From positions 248,455 to 270,305 of the forward strand of contig MU069560.1 in assembly GCA_002284615.2 (NCBI GenBank): DNA of 21,851 bases, in the 5' to 3' direction. A model generated the notes under the pieces. It searched no databases and was not told the origin of the DNA. It was given only the letters and a program-made list of their open reading frames with translations. The position numbers were made by a program, and so were the translations under genes. Positions within the stretch are counted from its first letter, which is position 1. The number at the start of each line of letters is the position of its first letter. Positions 10,273 through 19,441 of the stretch are shown one piece after another. Source of the stretch: Dunaliella salina. Lineage: Eukaryota > Chlorophyta > Chlorophyceae > Chlamydomonadales > Dunaliellaceae.

Positions 10273-10599
10273 GAGTGACTCGCAAAGTGTGTAGAGGTTG
10301 TGGGCTTTGGTGGTGCACACCTGCAGAGCCACCTTGTGGCATTCTTTGATAAGATCAACAATTTTGTCGGCAATGTTCTCAACGGCATCAAGGTGATTTA
10401 AAGGTGCGGGTTTTGTAGCACAAGAGCTCTCTATGGCAGACAGGTGTGTCGGAGCAGGTGTGTGTTCAGTGTTTCCAAAACGTTTGCATGTGTGGTGTAA
10501 GGTGAATAAGAAGGATCATTGGGGGCACCGTGCAAATTTTTAATATCTGAGGGCCGCACTAGCACACGCTCATTTTGATGTAGTGGTGCAGGCTCTAGA

Positions 10600-10752
10600 G
10601 TTTTTTAATTTGGCCCGAGGATGTAAGTGGGGACATTGGCAACGAGGGGATCATGATCGCTACGTTTGTGTCCTTGGTCAGCAGAGTTGCAGAATATCTG
10701 AGAATGAAGATTGGTGTTGTTGGCTTTGATGATAGTGGAGGGCAGCAATATG

Positions 10753-10755
<3 letters not shown>
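10600..10755 (-). pseudogene. LINE A endonuclease C-terminal end
   Basis: One minus-strand frame reads DILLPSTIIKANN, then NSADQGHKRSDHDPLVANVP. SDHDP (10650-10661, minus) is the conserved Ser-Asp-His end motif of APE-type endonucleases of LINEs, whose His is catalytic. The N-terminal part of the domain would lie in the (CA)n tract and gap, or is lost. Confidence 0.8.

Positions 10756-10830
<75 letters not shown>
10754..10830. repeat. (GT)n microsatellite next to scaffold gap
   Basis: An uninterrupted GT repeat of about 38 units runs directly into the Ns. The assembly probably broke at this repeat. Thr-His or Val-Cys frames across it are artefacts. Confidence 0.97.
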
Positions 10831-11325
10831 NNNNNNNNNNNNNNNNNNNNNNNNNNNNNNNNNNNNNNNNNNNNNNNNNNNNNNNNNNNNNNNNNNNNNN
10901 NNNNNNNNNNNNNNNNNNNNNNNNNNNNNNNNNNNNNNNNNNNNNNNNNNNNNNNNNNNNNNNNNNNNNNNNNNNNNNNNNNNNNNNNNNNNNNNNNNNN
11001 NNNNNNNNNNNNNNNNNNNNNNNNNNNNNNNNNNNNNNNNNNNNNNNNNNNNNNNNNNNNNNNNNNNNNNNNNNNNNNNNNNNNNNNNNNNNNNNNNNNN
11101 NNNNNNNNNNNNNNNNNNNNNNNNNNNNNNNNNNNNNNNNNNNNNNNNNNNNNNNNNNNNNNNNNNNNNNNNNNNNNNNNNNNNNNNNNNNNNNNNNNNN
11201 NNNNNNNNNNNNNNNNNNNNNNNNNNNNNNNNNNNNNNNNNNNNNNNNNNNNNNNNNNNNNNNNNNNNNNNNNNNNNNNNNNNNNNNNNNNNNNNNNNNN
11301 NNNNNNNNNNNNNNNNNNNNNNNNN
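10831..11325. other. Assembly gap (495 N)
   Basis: Unknown bases. The true length and content cannot be judged. Any open frame drawn through it is meaningless. Confidence 1.
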
Positions 11326-11530
11326 AAGCCCCCTTGCTTGAGTTGCCAAATTGGATGGCATTCTTGGTGCTGTAAATTTTTGTGAGGGTCTTTACAGCGT
11401 GATAGCGGAATTCTTTTGCAGTTTTGTGGGCTTTGTCTTTGGTTAGGCCGAGTTTGCAGAGGGGATCAATAGTTTCCACAAAGATACACTTCAAGATTGT
11501 TTTGCTGTGAGTCCTAACATGCAGTGCTCC
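11326..11530 (-). pseudogene. LINE-like protein fragment E next to gap
   Basis: A minus-strand frame reads FVETIDPLCKLGLTKDKA, HKTAKEFRYHAVKTLTKIY and STKNAIQFG before the gap. From memory, this alanine/histidine-rich helical pattern resembles the extreme C-terminal tail of some LINE proteins. It could instead be an upstream part of LINE A. It is coherent for about 60 codons and then cut by the Ns. Confidence 0.4.
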
Positions 11531-11589
11531 CAACAACTGTTGTCCGCAATGAACACTTACATCATGCACATGTTTGCCAGCAGAAGGCA

Positions 11590-12065
11590 CCTTGACGCTC
11601 AGCTGACCCTCGAGTCAGCTCGTTGTGGATTTCAGGTCTCGTCGTCTGGCATACTGAAGGCAATTTTCTTCTTAACATCCCCGAGAGCTCTACAGCAAAC
11701 AATTCACTTGACATCACTGGGGTGCCCTTTTCCTAAGCTTGGTAACAGGGCCTTGGTTACACGCCCTCCTTACAGTCTTCCCAAATACATGTTTCTTGAC
11801 CTCCCTCATGATGTCATTCGCAACGTGGCTTGCTTCAGACTCACTGTTCACACCATATGTTATGAGGCAGCAACTTGAAATCCCAATTCTTCCCGTCAAT
11901 TTGACCTGTGCCAGGCTGAAGCTTTATTTGCCCAATGTGGGTCGCATGATGTGTCCACTTTTTTGGAACAAGACAACAACAAACTCTGATTTTTTCCTTC
12001 ATGGATTACTTATCTTTTACGAGCGTGCTAGCAGTCGGACAAACGCTCTAGACAGCCTCATGTCT
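11590..12065 (+). pseudogene. LINE fragment B: C-terminal tail only
   Basis: RALVTRPPYSLPKYMFLDLP, HDVIRNVACFRL, GSHDVSTFLEQDNNKL and FYERASSRTNALDSL match, piece by piece, the C-terminal tail of element C (RLPRHMHLDLSQHVVRNVSC, NNKLYLFISEL, NALAEGPPL). The stretch that should hold the CCHC zinc finger is missing (only DLCQAEALFAQC remains), so about 40 codons were deleted. There are TGA codons at 11877-11879 and 11981-11983, and a frame change near 11990. It is followed almost at once by the endonuclease of element C. Confidence 0.75.
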
Positions 12066-12139
12066 GGTTTGCATGACACGCATCGGCTCATTCATGCCAC
12101 GCACATTGCACCAGGAGGTGTTGGGAAACCACTGGCAGG

Positions 12140-12735
12140 CTTTGGGGTGGCTGTGCTTGCAGCAGTTCAGTGTGCTGATTTTTTGCATGTGCATCTGGAC
12201 TCACAGCGCTTGCAATGCATTTGTGCGCTGTGATAAACAGCTGTTTGGATTTCAGGAGGATGTCATACTAGGGGTGGTGTACATCAACCCTGTTAGTTAG
12301 CACTTTCCTGTGCGAGCAGCGATTGACTCATTCTCTTCTCTCCTTGATGAGGTTGCGCGTGCCACTCAGGTCTCCCCTCATGTGCTGCTGTGTGGCGATC
12401 TGAATGCCAAGATTGGCAGGCTGAGAGAGGTCACGCATATTCATGGTGGTCTTCTGATGGCGCACCCTGCCCTGCACCACGCCCGTAGGTGTAAGTTCCC
12501 TGGTGTAAATGCTGCTGGCAGGCTGTTGGTGGAGCTTGCGAGCACTTGTGAGTTGGTGTTGGGCACAGGCAGGGTGCGTGGGGATGATGGGCAGCGTACT
12601 TGTTTGGGGCATGATGCTGGAGTGGAAGGGAGCAGGACTGACCATATTTTGATGTTGGACAAGATGTTTGGGATGGCTGACTGTGTGCACATCATCAAGG
12701 ATCGCGCCATCAGTGACCACTGCCCTATAGCATGA
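12140..12735 (+). pseudogene. Element C endonuclease domain, broken
   Basis: One frame gives AGFGVAVLAAVQCADFLHVH and shifts near 12215 to the frame reading LFGFQEDVILGVVYINPVS, which has an in-frame TAG (12298-12300). It continues with HVLLCGDLNAKIGRL (catalytic GDLN, 12394-12405 region) and ends ISDHCPIA (SDH, 12712-12720), then TGA. GDxN and SDH are the nicking-site residues of APE-type LINE endonucleases, which cut target DNA to prime reverse transcription. The N-terminal catalytic motifs are missing. Confidence 0.85.
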
Positions 12736-13100
12736 CGTTTCGAGTGCCTACATCTGATTTGGAGGGTGCAGACTGGGACATGCAAGCTGAGCATGTATGC
12801 AAGCTCGGGGGATGTGGTTTCAGGTTGTCCATGAAGTGGCAGCCTGAGCTCGCAGAGGTTTATGCGGAAGCACTTGTAGGGAACACTGAAATGCAAGCTC
12901 AGTTTGAACAGGCCATTGCAGAGGACCCGTTGTCTGCCTGTGAGCTGGCCTATTTTTGCTTACATGATCGCACAAGCTGCTGGGGACGCAGGCATGGCTG
13001 GGCTAGTCAGCGTGTGTGGACCTTTATGTGCCAGCCGGAGGGGCGCTCACAGCCTCTCTGGTTTGATGCAGCTTGTAAAGAGAAGCATCGTGTTTTATGG
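12732..13100 (+). pseudogene. Element C linker between endonuclease and polymerase
   Basis: A frame beginning ATG at 12732 overlaps the preceding TGA as ATGA. It reads MTFRVPTSDLEGADWD and later RTSCWGRRHGWASQRVWTF. Near 13100 it leaves this frame, and the polymerase frame continues the protein (ALRTGQPLHAREFV). The overlap looks like a one-base loss in a once continuous ORF2, since the protein logic is unbroken. Confidence 0.7.
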
Positions 13101-14665
13101 AGGCCCTTCGAACGGGTCAACCTTTGCATGCGCGTGAATTTGTGCGTAGGCAGTACAAGATCCAAGTTCGTTGGTCGAAGCGTGTGTACACGCGCAGACA
13201 GAGGGATGTATTCCTAGGGAGGCTCTATAGTAAGGACCCTGAAGTACATGCAATGCTGAAGCGGTCTAAGTGCTCTCAAACCACACCTATGGCACAATCT
13301 GTATGGGATAAGTACTTAAAGGAGCACTTTCGGCCTCATGAGGCGGCTCAGTCGGTTCGTGGGGGTGTGGCTCTAACTGCAAGAGACATGGCTGTTCCTT
13401 TGGGTCGTGGGCGTAATGTTGAGGCTCTTCTAAGACAGAGTACACAAAATAATTGGATGCCTGAGCCGGATGCAGTTGCTGTGCCTTTTGAGCAGGCGAT
13501 GCAAGGGTTGGTAGCTGCGCAAATTTGGAAGATGAATGGGCGTGCCTCTCCTGGGTTTGACTGTGAGGCTGCACCTTTTACCAAATATGCTACTGTGGTG
13601 CGCCCACGGTTCATCGGCCGGGGCACTGAGCGGGTGAATGTGCTGGTGCCATATATTGCCCCGCTTTTCAAACTGTTATATGACAAGGCTTGCATTCCGG
13701 AATGTTGGAAACAGGCCAAGCTGACCCCTTTGTACAAAAAGGGACCCCTCCTTGAACCTAATAGCTATCGCATGTTGGCTGTCAGTGGAACAATGTACCG
13801 CTTGTACGCTAATGTGATTCGTTCTCTTGTCACGGACTGGTGCGTAGCCTCAAACAAGATCCCAGACACACAGTTTGGCTTCTACCCTGGAAGGAACACC
13901 CTCCAGCCCATGTACATTGTAAGGCACCTACAGCATGCTGCGAGCACAATAAAGCCTGGGCGATCTAGTCAGCTGCACACTGCGTTCATTGACTTTAGGC
14001 AAGCATACGACACTATCCCAAGGCAGGCACTTTGGCAACACCTGCAATGCACGCGCATGCCCACTCCTCTCTTGTCCATCATTAGAAACATGTACGATGC
14101 TGATGAGCATATTTTGAAGGATGGAGAGAAGACTGCTCGGGTGAATCCTGACACAGGTGTGGAGCAGGGCTGCCTTTTATCCCCTCTGCTTTTCTCTCTA
14201 TATGTGAATGACATTGATGAAATTGCGGAAAGGGTGCAAGGTGCTGTCACGGGCACAGCTGGATTCCATGTAACGCACATGTTATATGCAGATGACTTAG
14301 CTTTGTTGGCCAATGATCCTCATGCTTTGCAGGCCATGCTGAACCGCTTGCATACATATGCTCAGAGGAAGCACCTTTTCATCAAGACTGCTAAGTCGGA
14401 GATGGTTCATTTCAATTCCTCAGGGTCAGATCTGCCTGTGTTTCATGTTGGAGGGGTGCCACTGGCACACAAGGAGTCTTTTAAGTATCTTGGCATGATA
14501 TTTTACAAACAAATGAGCATGACTAAGTCCTCTGAGCATGCTGCTGGCCTCTTCATGGCGTCTGCTTTTCGGGTCGGTCAATTTGTTTGTGAGCATTTTC
14601 TGGCAAATAGGCCATATGTCTCTCTGTGGCTTGGGAAGACTTATGTGGTTCCTGCTGGAATGTAA
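13097..14665 (+). CDS. Element C reverse transcriptase, 522-codon open frame
   Basis: RNA-dependent DNA polymerase of a LINE. Motifs run in order: CWKQAKLTPLYKKG and YRMLAVSGTMYRLYANVI (fingers), QFGFYPGRNTLQP, FIDFRQAYDTIP with catalytic Asp at 13991-13993 (residue 299), GVEQGCLLSPLLFSLYVNDI and MLYADDLALLAN with YADD at 14285-14296. FKYLGMIF is the post-palm strand. All three metal-binding Asp residues are intact, and there is no stop from about 13100 to 14665. The ATG at 13097 is not a natural start, because the frame is the continuation of the broken upstream frame. TAA at 14663 ends it at VVPAGM, where related proteins continue. Confidence 0.92.
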   Translation: MEALRTGQPLHAREFVRRQYKIQVRWSKRVYTRRQRDVFLGRLYSKDPEVHAMLKRSKCSQTTPMAQSVWDKYLKEHFRPHEAAQSVRGGVALTARDMAVPLGRGRNVEALLRQSTQNNWMPEPDAVAVPFEQAMQGLVAAQIWKMNGRASPGFDCEAAPFTKYATVVRPRFIGRGTERVNVLVPYIAPLFKLLYDKACIPECWKQAKLTPLYKKGPLLEPNSYRMLAVSGTMYRLYANVIRSLVTDWCVASNKIPDTQFGFYPGRNTLQPMYIVRHLQHAASTIKPGRSSQLHTAFIDFRQAYDTIPRQALWQHLQCTRMPTPLLSIIRNMYDADEHILKDGEKTARVNPDTGVEQGCLLSPLLFSLYVNDIDEIAERVQGAVTGTAGFHVTHMLYADDLALLANDPHALQAMLNRLHTYAQRKHLFIKTAKSEMVHFNSSGSDLPVFHVGGVPLAHKESFKYLGMIFYKQMSMTKSSEHAAGLFMASAFRVGQFVCEHFLANRPYVSLWLGKTYVVPAGM

Positions 14666-15584
14666 GCAGGCCAAGCGTGGGGTACTGAGTATCTTAAAGC
14701 AGGCAAGGAGTTTGCGAGTGATCTACTAGTGCATCACATGAGTTTTCTGAAGAGCACGTTGGGTATTCAAGCGTACCAAAGCAAACTGGGCTCTTCTGAG
14801 GGAATATGGCCATGAGCTGCTTCAGTTTTACTGGTTCAGGTCTGTTGTTAAAATGTATAATAGCATGCTGAGATCCAACAGCGAGACGAGTGAAAATTCA
14901 CTCACGTGAGCCTTCCTGCTGGACTGCTCAAGTTATAGGTGCTTTCCAAGGTCTCCGGCGTTGTGATTCCTTTGTGCAAGCTGTGCGGCAGGGTACTCCA
15001 ATTCATATTCAAGAGTTCACTAATGACCTGCGGCACAGGTTGCAGGCAGTTTGGAGGGATGTTGAGAGTGTGAATCCGCCTGAAACTTATAACAAACTGG
15101 CTGCTTACCAATCTATTCTTGCGGTGCCTTTTGATCACAATGAGCGTGCCCCGGCCCGCTTACCAAGACACATGCATTTGGATCTGTCTCAACACGTTGT
15201 CAGGAATGTCAGCTGTTTCCGCCTAAGGGCTCACAAACTGAAGGTGGAGACAGCGGCTTGGGATACTCAGAACTCTCTCATGTGTGACCGCTGCTCTTGT
15301 GATGAGATTCAGGATGAAGCTCATGCCTTTTTGGTTTGCAGAGACACAGATGTTTGTACTTTGAGGAGAAAGTATGCTTCCTTGTTCAACTGCTTCTCAG
15401 CTAATTTTTCGCCGAGGCAACATTATTTACATCAAGTTAGTGTCCAGGCCGTACACGATTTCTCTTGCAACACAACAACAAGCTTTATTTGTTTATTTCT
15501 GAGCTTGTGGACATTATGATGGCTGGCAAGGACCAGTCACAGGCCGATCAGCCGAACGCTCTGGCTGAAGGTCCCCCATTGTAA
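14666..15584 (+). pseudogene. Element C thumb and C-terminal CCHC region, broken
   Basis: After TAA the same frame continues WGTEYLKAGKEFASDLLVHH. It then shifts near 14765 (NWALLREYGHELLQFYWF) and again by 14890 (SCWTAQVIGAFQGLRRCDSF). The finger CDRCSCDEIQDEAHAFLVC spans 15283-15339, with spacing C-X2-C-X9-H-X4-C. A last shift near 15470 gives NNKLYLFISELVDIMMAGKD and the end NALAEGPPL-stop. Fingers of this kind near the C-terminus of LINE ORF2 help bind the element's RNA. Confidence 0.8.
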
Positions 15585-15607
15585 ATCTAAAGCTGTAAAT
15601 CTAAAGC
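15580..15607 (+). repeat. 14-bp exact tandem repeat at the LINE stop codon
   Basis: TGTAAATCTAAAGC occurs twice back to back. The first copy includes the stop codon of element C. It is either a polymerase slippage product or part of the element's 3' end. Confidence 0.85.
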
Positions 15608-15904
15608 AGTCGCATGTCTTGACTGAAAGCCTTTTTTCTGTAATCCCCAAGCTTGGTGCAGAATGCACATGTCACTTATTTTCCCTACACTGCGCCCAAG
15701 TACTTCTACTCAGTGGCACGGAAGAACGTCTATTTTACAACCGTAACGCGGTTTAGAGGGGCGGGGCCGGCCCATTGTTTCTAAAAAGAAACGAAAAAAC
15801 AGCACCCCACAGATCAAAACGTTGACATCGTCTCACCTAAACAACACTTGGCTCTGCCAAGTAGATCTAGTAGATCTCCCTAAACACACTGTATGCAGTG
15901 TGGC
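15608..15904. other. Spacer between LINE pieces C and D, probably 3' UTR of C
   Basis: No open frame of note. It holds a repeated TAGATCT (15863-15879 region) and a short hairpin CACTG-TATG-CAGTG. CAGTC...GACTG near 15607-15627 resembles the end of fragment D (16246-16265). Confidence 0.4.
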
Positions 15905-16261
15905 TTGATATGGACTTCGTGTCCGTATTTTTATAGTTGGGCAAGCTTCATGGGACAATTACATTTCCCTTATGTGCGATCTCTGCGATGCCTGAGATGA
16001 TGTGCAGGATGGACAACAACATGTCATTTTCAAGTGCACTTCCTCAGATATGTTTTCTCCGTCGTTAATGCGCTTCTCTGTTTTATTGCCCCCCCCCCCT
16101 CTTCCTTTACGTTCTTCCTAGGTGGCTCCTTACGTGCCTGCCTTACACCATGTATAGTCCTGTCATAGCTTTCCTTCATGAACCAATACAACGACAAGCT
16201 TCATATTTCCCTCCAAAAAATTCTCCTTCTTTATGAACAGGCTAGCAGTCAGTCGTTTTGA
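15905..16261 (+). pseudogene. LINE fragment D: another C-terminal tail
   Basis: QASWDNYISLMCDLCDA, stop, DDVQDGQQHVIFKC forms the CCHC finger area in the same layout as element C (AAWDTQNSLMCDRCSCDE). Later FMNQYNDKLHISLQKILLLY and EQASSQSF-stop (TGA 16259-16261) match the end of fragment B. Between them is a frame-breaking C11 run (16089-16099). It is the third tail of one LINE type on this strand, all in the same direction. Confidence 0.7.
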
Positions 16262-16990
16262 CTGGGCTTTCTTACTTGTGACATCACATGACCTGTAGTT
16301 CTCTCAACACGGCCTCAGCTGTGTTGCCACAAGAATATTTAGCCGTACCATAATGTGTGTCGTTGTGCGGCGACAATTGCAATAACAGAAACTGGATTAT
16401 CATTCATTTTGCTCAAATTTGCTTTCTAAACTTACAGCCCAGCAGTCTTGCATTTTGACTGATGGCTCCTTTTTTGTAAACCTTGCAAACCTTAGCCCAG
16501 CGTGGGCTTCTTCTTTTTTTTTTTCCGTTTACTGCCAAGGGTCAGTCAGGCCTGTAAATTGAGCAGTCTGATCGAAGGGTTCTCATGAACGAGCAAATCC
16601 CTGGGAGCATGGCTCATATCTGCTGTGAAGAAGTTGTACAGTGTTGCTTACAAAACTCTTGGGATTAGCAAGACAGATGCTGTGAGGTAATTGATCTTCA
16701 GAAAAAAGGCCACAAACTAAACAAGACAACAAAAATTCCTGCTCCCAGACGTGTCTAGCGCAGTTCGACAAAAAAACACAATGATGAAAATTGCAATATG
16801 CCATGCACCTCCGAACTTTCTCTGTCTTCCACACTCCTGTCACTGCATACCTGCGACAGACCATAAAGACCCAATCACGTGCCTATAAACAGTTTCTGCT
16901 TTTGCCACCAAAACCAGCACTGGAATGATATGACAGGACCGAAACACGGTCAAATGCAGAACAACACAAAAAGGTTTCTTTCAAGGCAAA
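16262..16990. other. No supported gene
   Basis: There is an open frame of 93 codons on minus (16583-16864) with no motif that I recognise. A T-rich tract lies near 16511-16525. The phrase CAGTC..GACTG..GGCT-T-rich recurs at 16446-16475. I see no exon or element boundary. Confidence 0.4.
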
Positions 16991-17619
16991 ATGGAGTTCA
17001 AGTTCGAAAATGCGATGGACTCGATCCGACTCACCAAATTCCAACCATGAGAGCGGCAAGCAGACCAAAAAGTAACAAAACTGTGTGGTAATGCTGCACC
17101 AAAGGTCCTATCAAAATTGCGCATGCCAAGGCTACAGCCTCGCGTCAAAAAGGATGTCCAGGAATTGAAGGGTTTCACCCTCAAAGCAAACCTAGGCAAC
17201 GCTGAAGAAATTTACACAAAAAGATTTGCGTCCCTGTGGAACCCTGTCAAAAATGGATAAAAAAGTGTGAATGCATGGATTGAATACACAAATTGAATGC
17301 AATGTGGGATAAATTTGAAGAAGCGACATGCCTAGCAGAGAGGCACACGCATGCGCCCATGCACGCCCTGCACCTCAAAGTAATGCAGCAAACATCATGG
17401 GTAGCAAAAAGGTGGCAAGAACAGCTCAAGGTAGGTGAGCAGAGGCAAAAAGGTTTTCAGTTTTCCTTGGTGCAGAGGAAAGTAATGGAGGAGTGGTCAC
17501 ACCTGCGCAAGCTGCCCACTCCAGTCTCTCCAGATCACAAACACGCAGCCCTCCTTGCTGCGGCATCCTTCCCCTTTTTAGACCTGTTACCTTTAAAACA
17601 ATACGTTGCAAAAAATTAG
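16991..17619 (+). pseudogene. Broken coding region of unknown family
   Basis: One frame from ATG 16991 reads MEFKFENAMDSIRLTKFQP, stop (17048), KVLSKLRMPRLQPRVKKDVQ, ELKGFTLKANLGNAEEIYTK, RFASLWNPVKNG, stop (17258), SVNAWIEYTN. Then, in another frame, AMWDKFEEATCLAERHTHAP, MHALHLKVMQQTSWVAKRW and so on run to TAG 17617-17619. The composition (amphipathic helices, Trp, Lys/Glu balance) and the smooth hand-over at the frameshift near 17293 look like a real protein decayed by two stops and one shift. There is no family assignment; a mobile element protein is plausible given its neighbours. Confidence 0.5.
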
Positions 17620-18080
17620 GCAGGCAGGCCTGCTTCCTGCTCGCCTTTCCAAAATCTCAGCTCGAACAACAATAGCCACCCAATCACAGAGGCTGCGCCG
17701 GCTCTAAAATAGGTTCCAGGGAATTGATCACTTACAACCACAGCCCCTGGAGCAAAAAGCCTGGGCTCTGCGAGGGAATAATTGACCTGCCCCAAATTCT
17801 GCAGGTTGTTGCCTCGGGATACTCATGCGAAACGCTCATCAGGCTGGCATGACCAGAGCCTCCAAACCAAACACACTCGTCAAAGTCATTGTGAACACAT
17901 TCTGGATAAGCTCAGCTCACTCCAGGCATTTGTGGTAAGCCAGCAGCCTGCAAGCTGGAGTTAGACAAAAGGAAAACTTCAACTTGAACTCGATAAGCGA
18001 GCTGGAGTCTGAAGGAAGAAAACTTACTTTAACTTGATAACCTACACTGCAGGGTCTTAGAGGCGAAGCATGTCAGGCTT
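17620..18080. other. No supported gene
   Basis: Only short open frames. A phrase with CTTCAACTTGAACTCGATAA and TTACTTTAACTTGATAA recurs twice (17977-18042). No exon or element is recognised. Confidence 0.4.
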
Positions 18081-18084
18081 GGGG

Positions 18085-18345
18085 ACGGCAGACATGGCAA
18101 ACGCCAGCACACACTTTCCAGCACTCCACTTGCTCAACCGCTTAGGGGCAGCAGCCTGAGCTTCAGGTATTACTTTTCAGACTGGATTCGTCTGGTCACA
18201 GGCACTTTTTTTTCTGCTTCAGCTAAGCTGGCCCCACAGGCAGGAACAGCTAAGTAATCCTTCCCTTCCCTTTCCTTAGGGGCAGCAGACATGGCGAGCT
18301 CGAACATGCAATTTCCAGCACACCACATGCTTCCCTGCGCCCTCT
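18085..18345. repeat. Diverged duplication, about 197-bp spacing
   Basis: GCAGACATGGC followed by TTTCCAGCAC-CCAC-TGCT occurs at 18088-18133 and again at 18285-18331. CTTAGGGGCAGCAG also recurs (18142 and 18276 areas). It forms part of a block of decayed tandem repeats that runs to about 18765. Confidence 0.65.
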
Positions 18346-18420
18346 TTACTCATTTGCACCTCATAATTGGGAGCAAGGACAAAAGCTGTTTGGCGCACAG
18401 CCCACTTTGCATAGCTTGAG

Positions 18421-18765
18421 ACACAGCTGGGCACCTTACTGCCGTGGCGAAGCTCGCTGCAGATACGGCACACTGCAAGGACGGCACTCACACATAAGCA
18501 GGAACAGCCTAAACCTTCACTGCTCCAGAGCAAAGGCCGACCCCCTGAAGCCTGGTTTGCCCTAGCCCTTTTACTGATGGGGCACAGTTTTTACCTTGCC
18601 AGGGCAGCGCTTGGAGCGCAGCGAGGCACAGCCTCGGCACCTTACTGCTCCTGAGCAAAGCTCCTCCACCCTGAAGCCAAGTTTGCTGAAGCTCTACTGC
18701 TGGAGACACAGAGCAAAGGCTGCGCCCCTGAAGCTTAGTTCGTCCTTGCTCTACTGCTGACATGG
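18421..18765. repeat. Irregular minisatellite with 58-bp and 125-bp spacing
   Basis: GAGCAAAG...CCCTGAAGC...GTT-G then CT-CTACTG recurs with starts at 18528, 18653 and 18711. GGCACCTTACTGC with preceding CACAGC recurs near 18425 and 18630. Open frames on minus here (18509-18763) are low-complexity products of the repeat. Confidence 0.65.
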
Positions 18766-18792
18766 CTGTCCGGTTCCTTCAGAGAGTCACGT

Positions 18793-19206
18793 TTGGGCGG
18801 CGCGGTGTACGGAGTCTCTGATTCAAAGCGGGTCGCGACCTGGCATGTGCAATGCACCAGATGTAATGGAAATAGCTCTCAACTGAAGGTGGCAATCCAA
18901 AAAGCGATTTGGGGAGCGATCCTGGAGCAGACATTGGCTCGAATCACAGGCATTAAAAGATGCATACAGAATGGCAGACAACTATTTCAGTCGTCTGCCA
19001 TTCTGGGTGAGGAAAACAAGGTGAGGAAAAGCACACCCACTGCAAAGAGGCCCCTGAGCACTGGCATTGTGCTCCAATGCCAAATCCAAGTGTCCCAATG
19101 CCAAGGCTTGAGGCGTAGGGAGGGGCTGGAGGTGCACAGACAGTCACACTCAGGCCGACAAATATGGTGGCAAACACAAAAAGGTCATGTTCACCCTGTC
19201 GCATAA
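18793..19206 (+). other. Open frame of 137 codons, possible transposase remnant
   Basis: The start reads WHVQCTRCNGNSSQLKVAI, which loosely resembles the Cys-X2-Cys half of a BED-type zinc finger found at the N-terminus of hAT transposases. The following His pair is absent. The rest is not recognised, and the frame crosses a perfect hairpin (18967-19005). This is weak evidence, noted because two hAT-like elements lie in the window. Confidence 0.2.
18967..19005. repeat. Short hairpin, 13-bp perfect arms
   Basis: CAGAATGGCAGAC (18967-18979) and GTCTGCCATTCTG (18993-19005) pair perfectly. After one mismatch the stem continues ACT/AGT around a 5-base loop. Confidence 0.9.
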
Positions 19207-19441
19207 CATGCATTGCTCATGAAAGTGCTTCACATCTGGCCCATACCAGCCCACCAGCAGTATGGCACAATAATGACCACTCGCCCTCGCCATACCACTG
19301 GTAGGCTTGTGTGGCCCAAGATGGCAAGCTAGGCAAGCTCCTACAAATGACTGAGACAAAATTGGTCTGGTTAGGTTAAAGGCACAATTGCTCCAGAGAG
19401 GGAGGCCTGAAAAGAGGGTACTTTTCAAATATTCCTAGAGT

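Larger units (their letters stand above)
6140..10755 (-). mobile_element. LINE-type non-LTR retrotransposon A, degenerate
   Basis: Read on the minus strand from right to left, this region gives the end of an APE-type endonuclease, a long linker, a reverse transcriptase and a long C-terminal region ending in a proline-rich stretch near 6140. The order is that of LINE ORF2, which encodes target-primed reverse transcription. Reading frames shift many times and contain stops, so it is dead. The 5' end is cut at the GT repeat and gap. A 650-bp hAT-like element sits inside the linker. The 3' limit is inferred from where coherent protein ends, not from a seen poly(A) or target duplication. Confidence 0.82.
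12100..15584 (+). mobile_element. LINE-type non-LTR retrotransposon C, 5'-truncated
   Basis: It contains an APE-type endonuclease (from about 12110), a linker, a reverse transcriptase, a long thumb/tail and a C-terminal CCHC finger, ending at TAA 15582-15584. No ORF1 and no endonuclease N-terminus (the usual first catalytic Asn/Glu motifs) are seen, so it is 5'-truncated. It carries at least five frame breaks or stops, but it has the best preserved polymerase in the window. It lies on the strand opposite LINE A. Confidence 0.9.

Noticed and set aside
10595..11590. Long frames with Thr-His or Val-Cys repeats through the Ns
   Set aside because: They cross a GT repeat and an assembly gap; the Ns cannot support a frame.
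18509..18763. 84-codon minus-strand frame
   Set aside because: Low-complexity translation of the 58-bp repeat block.
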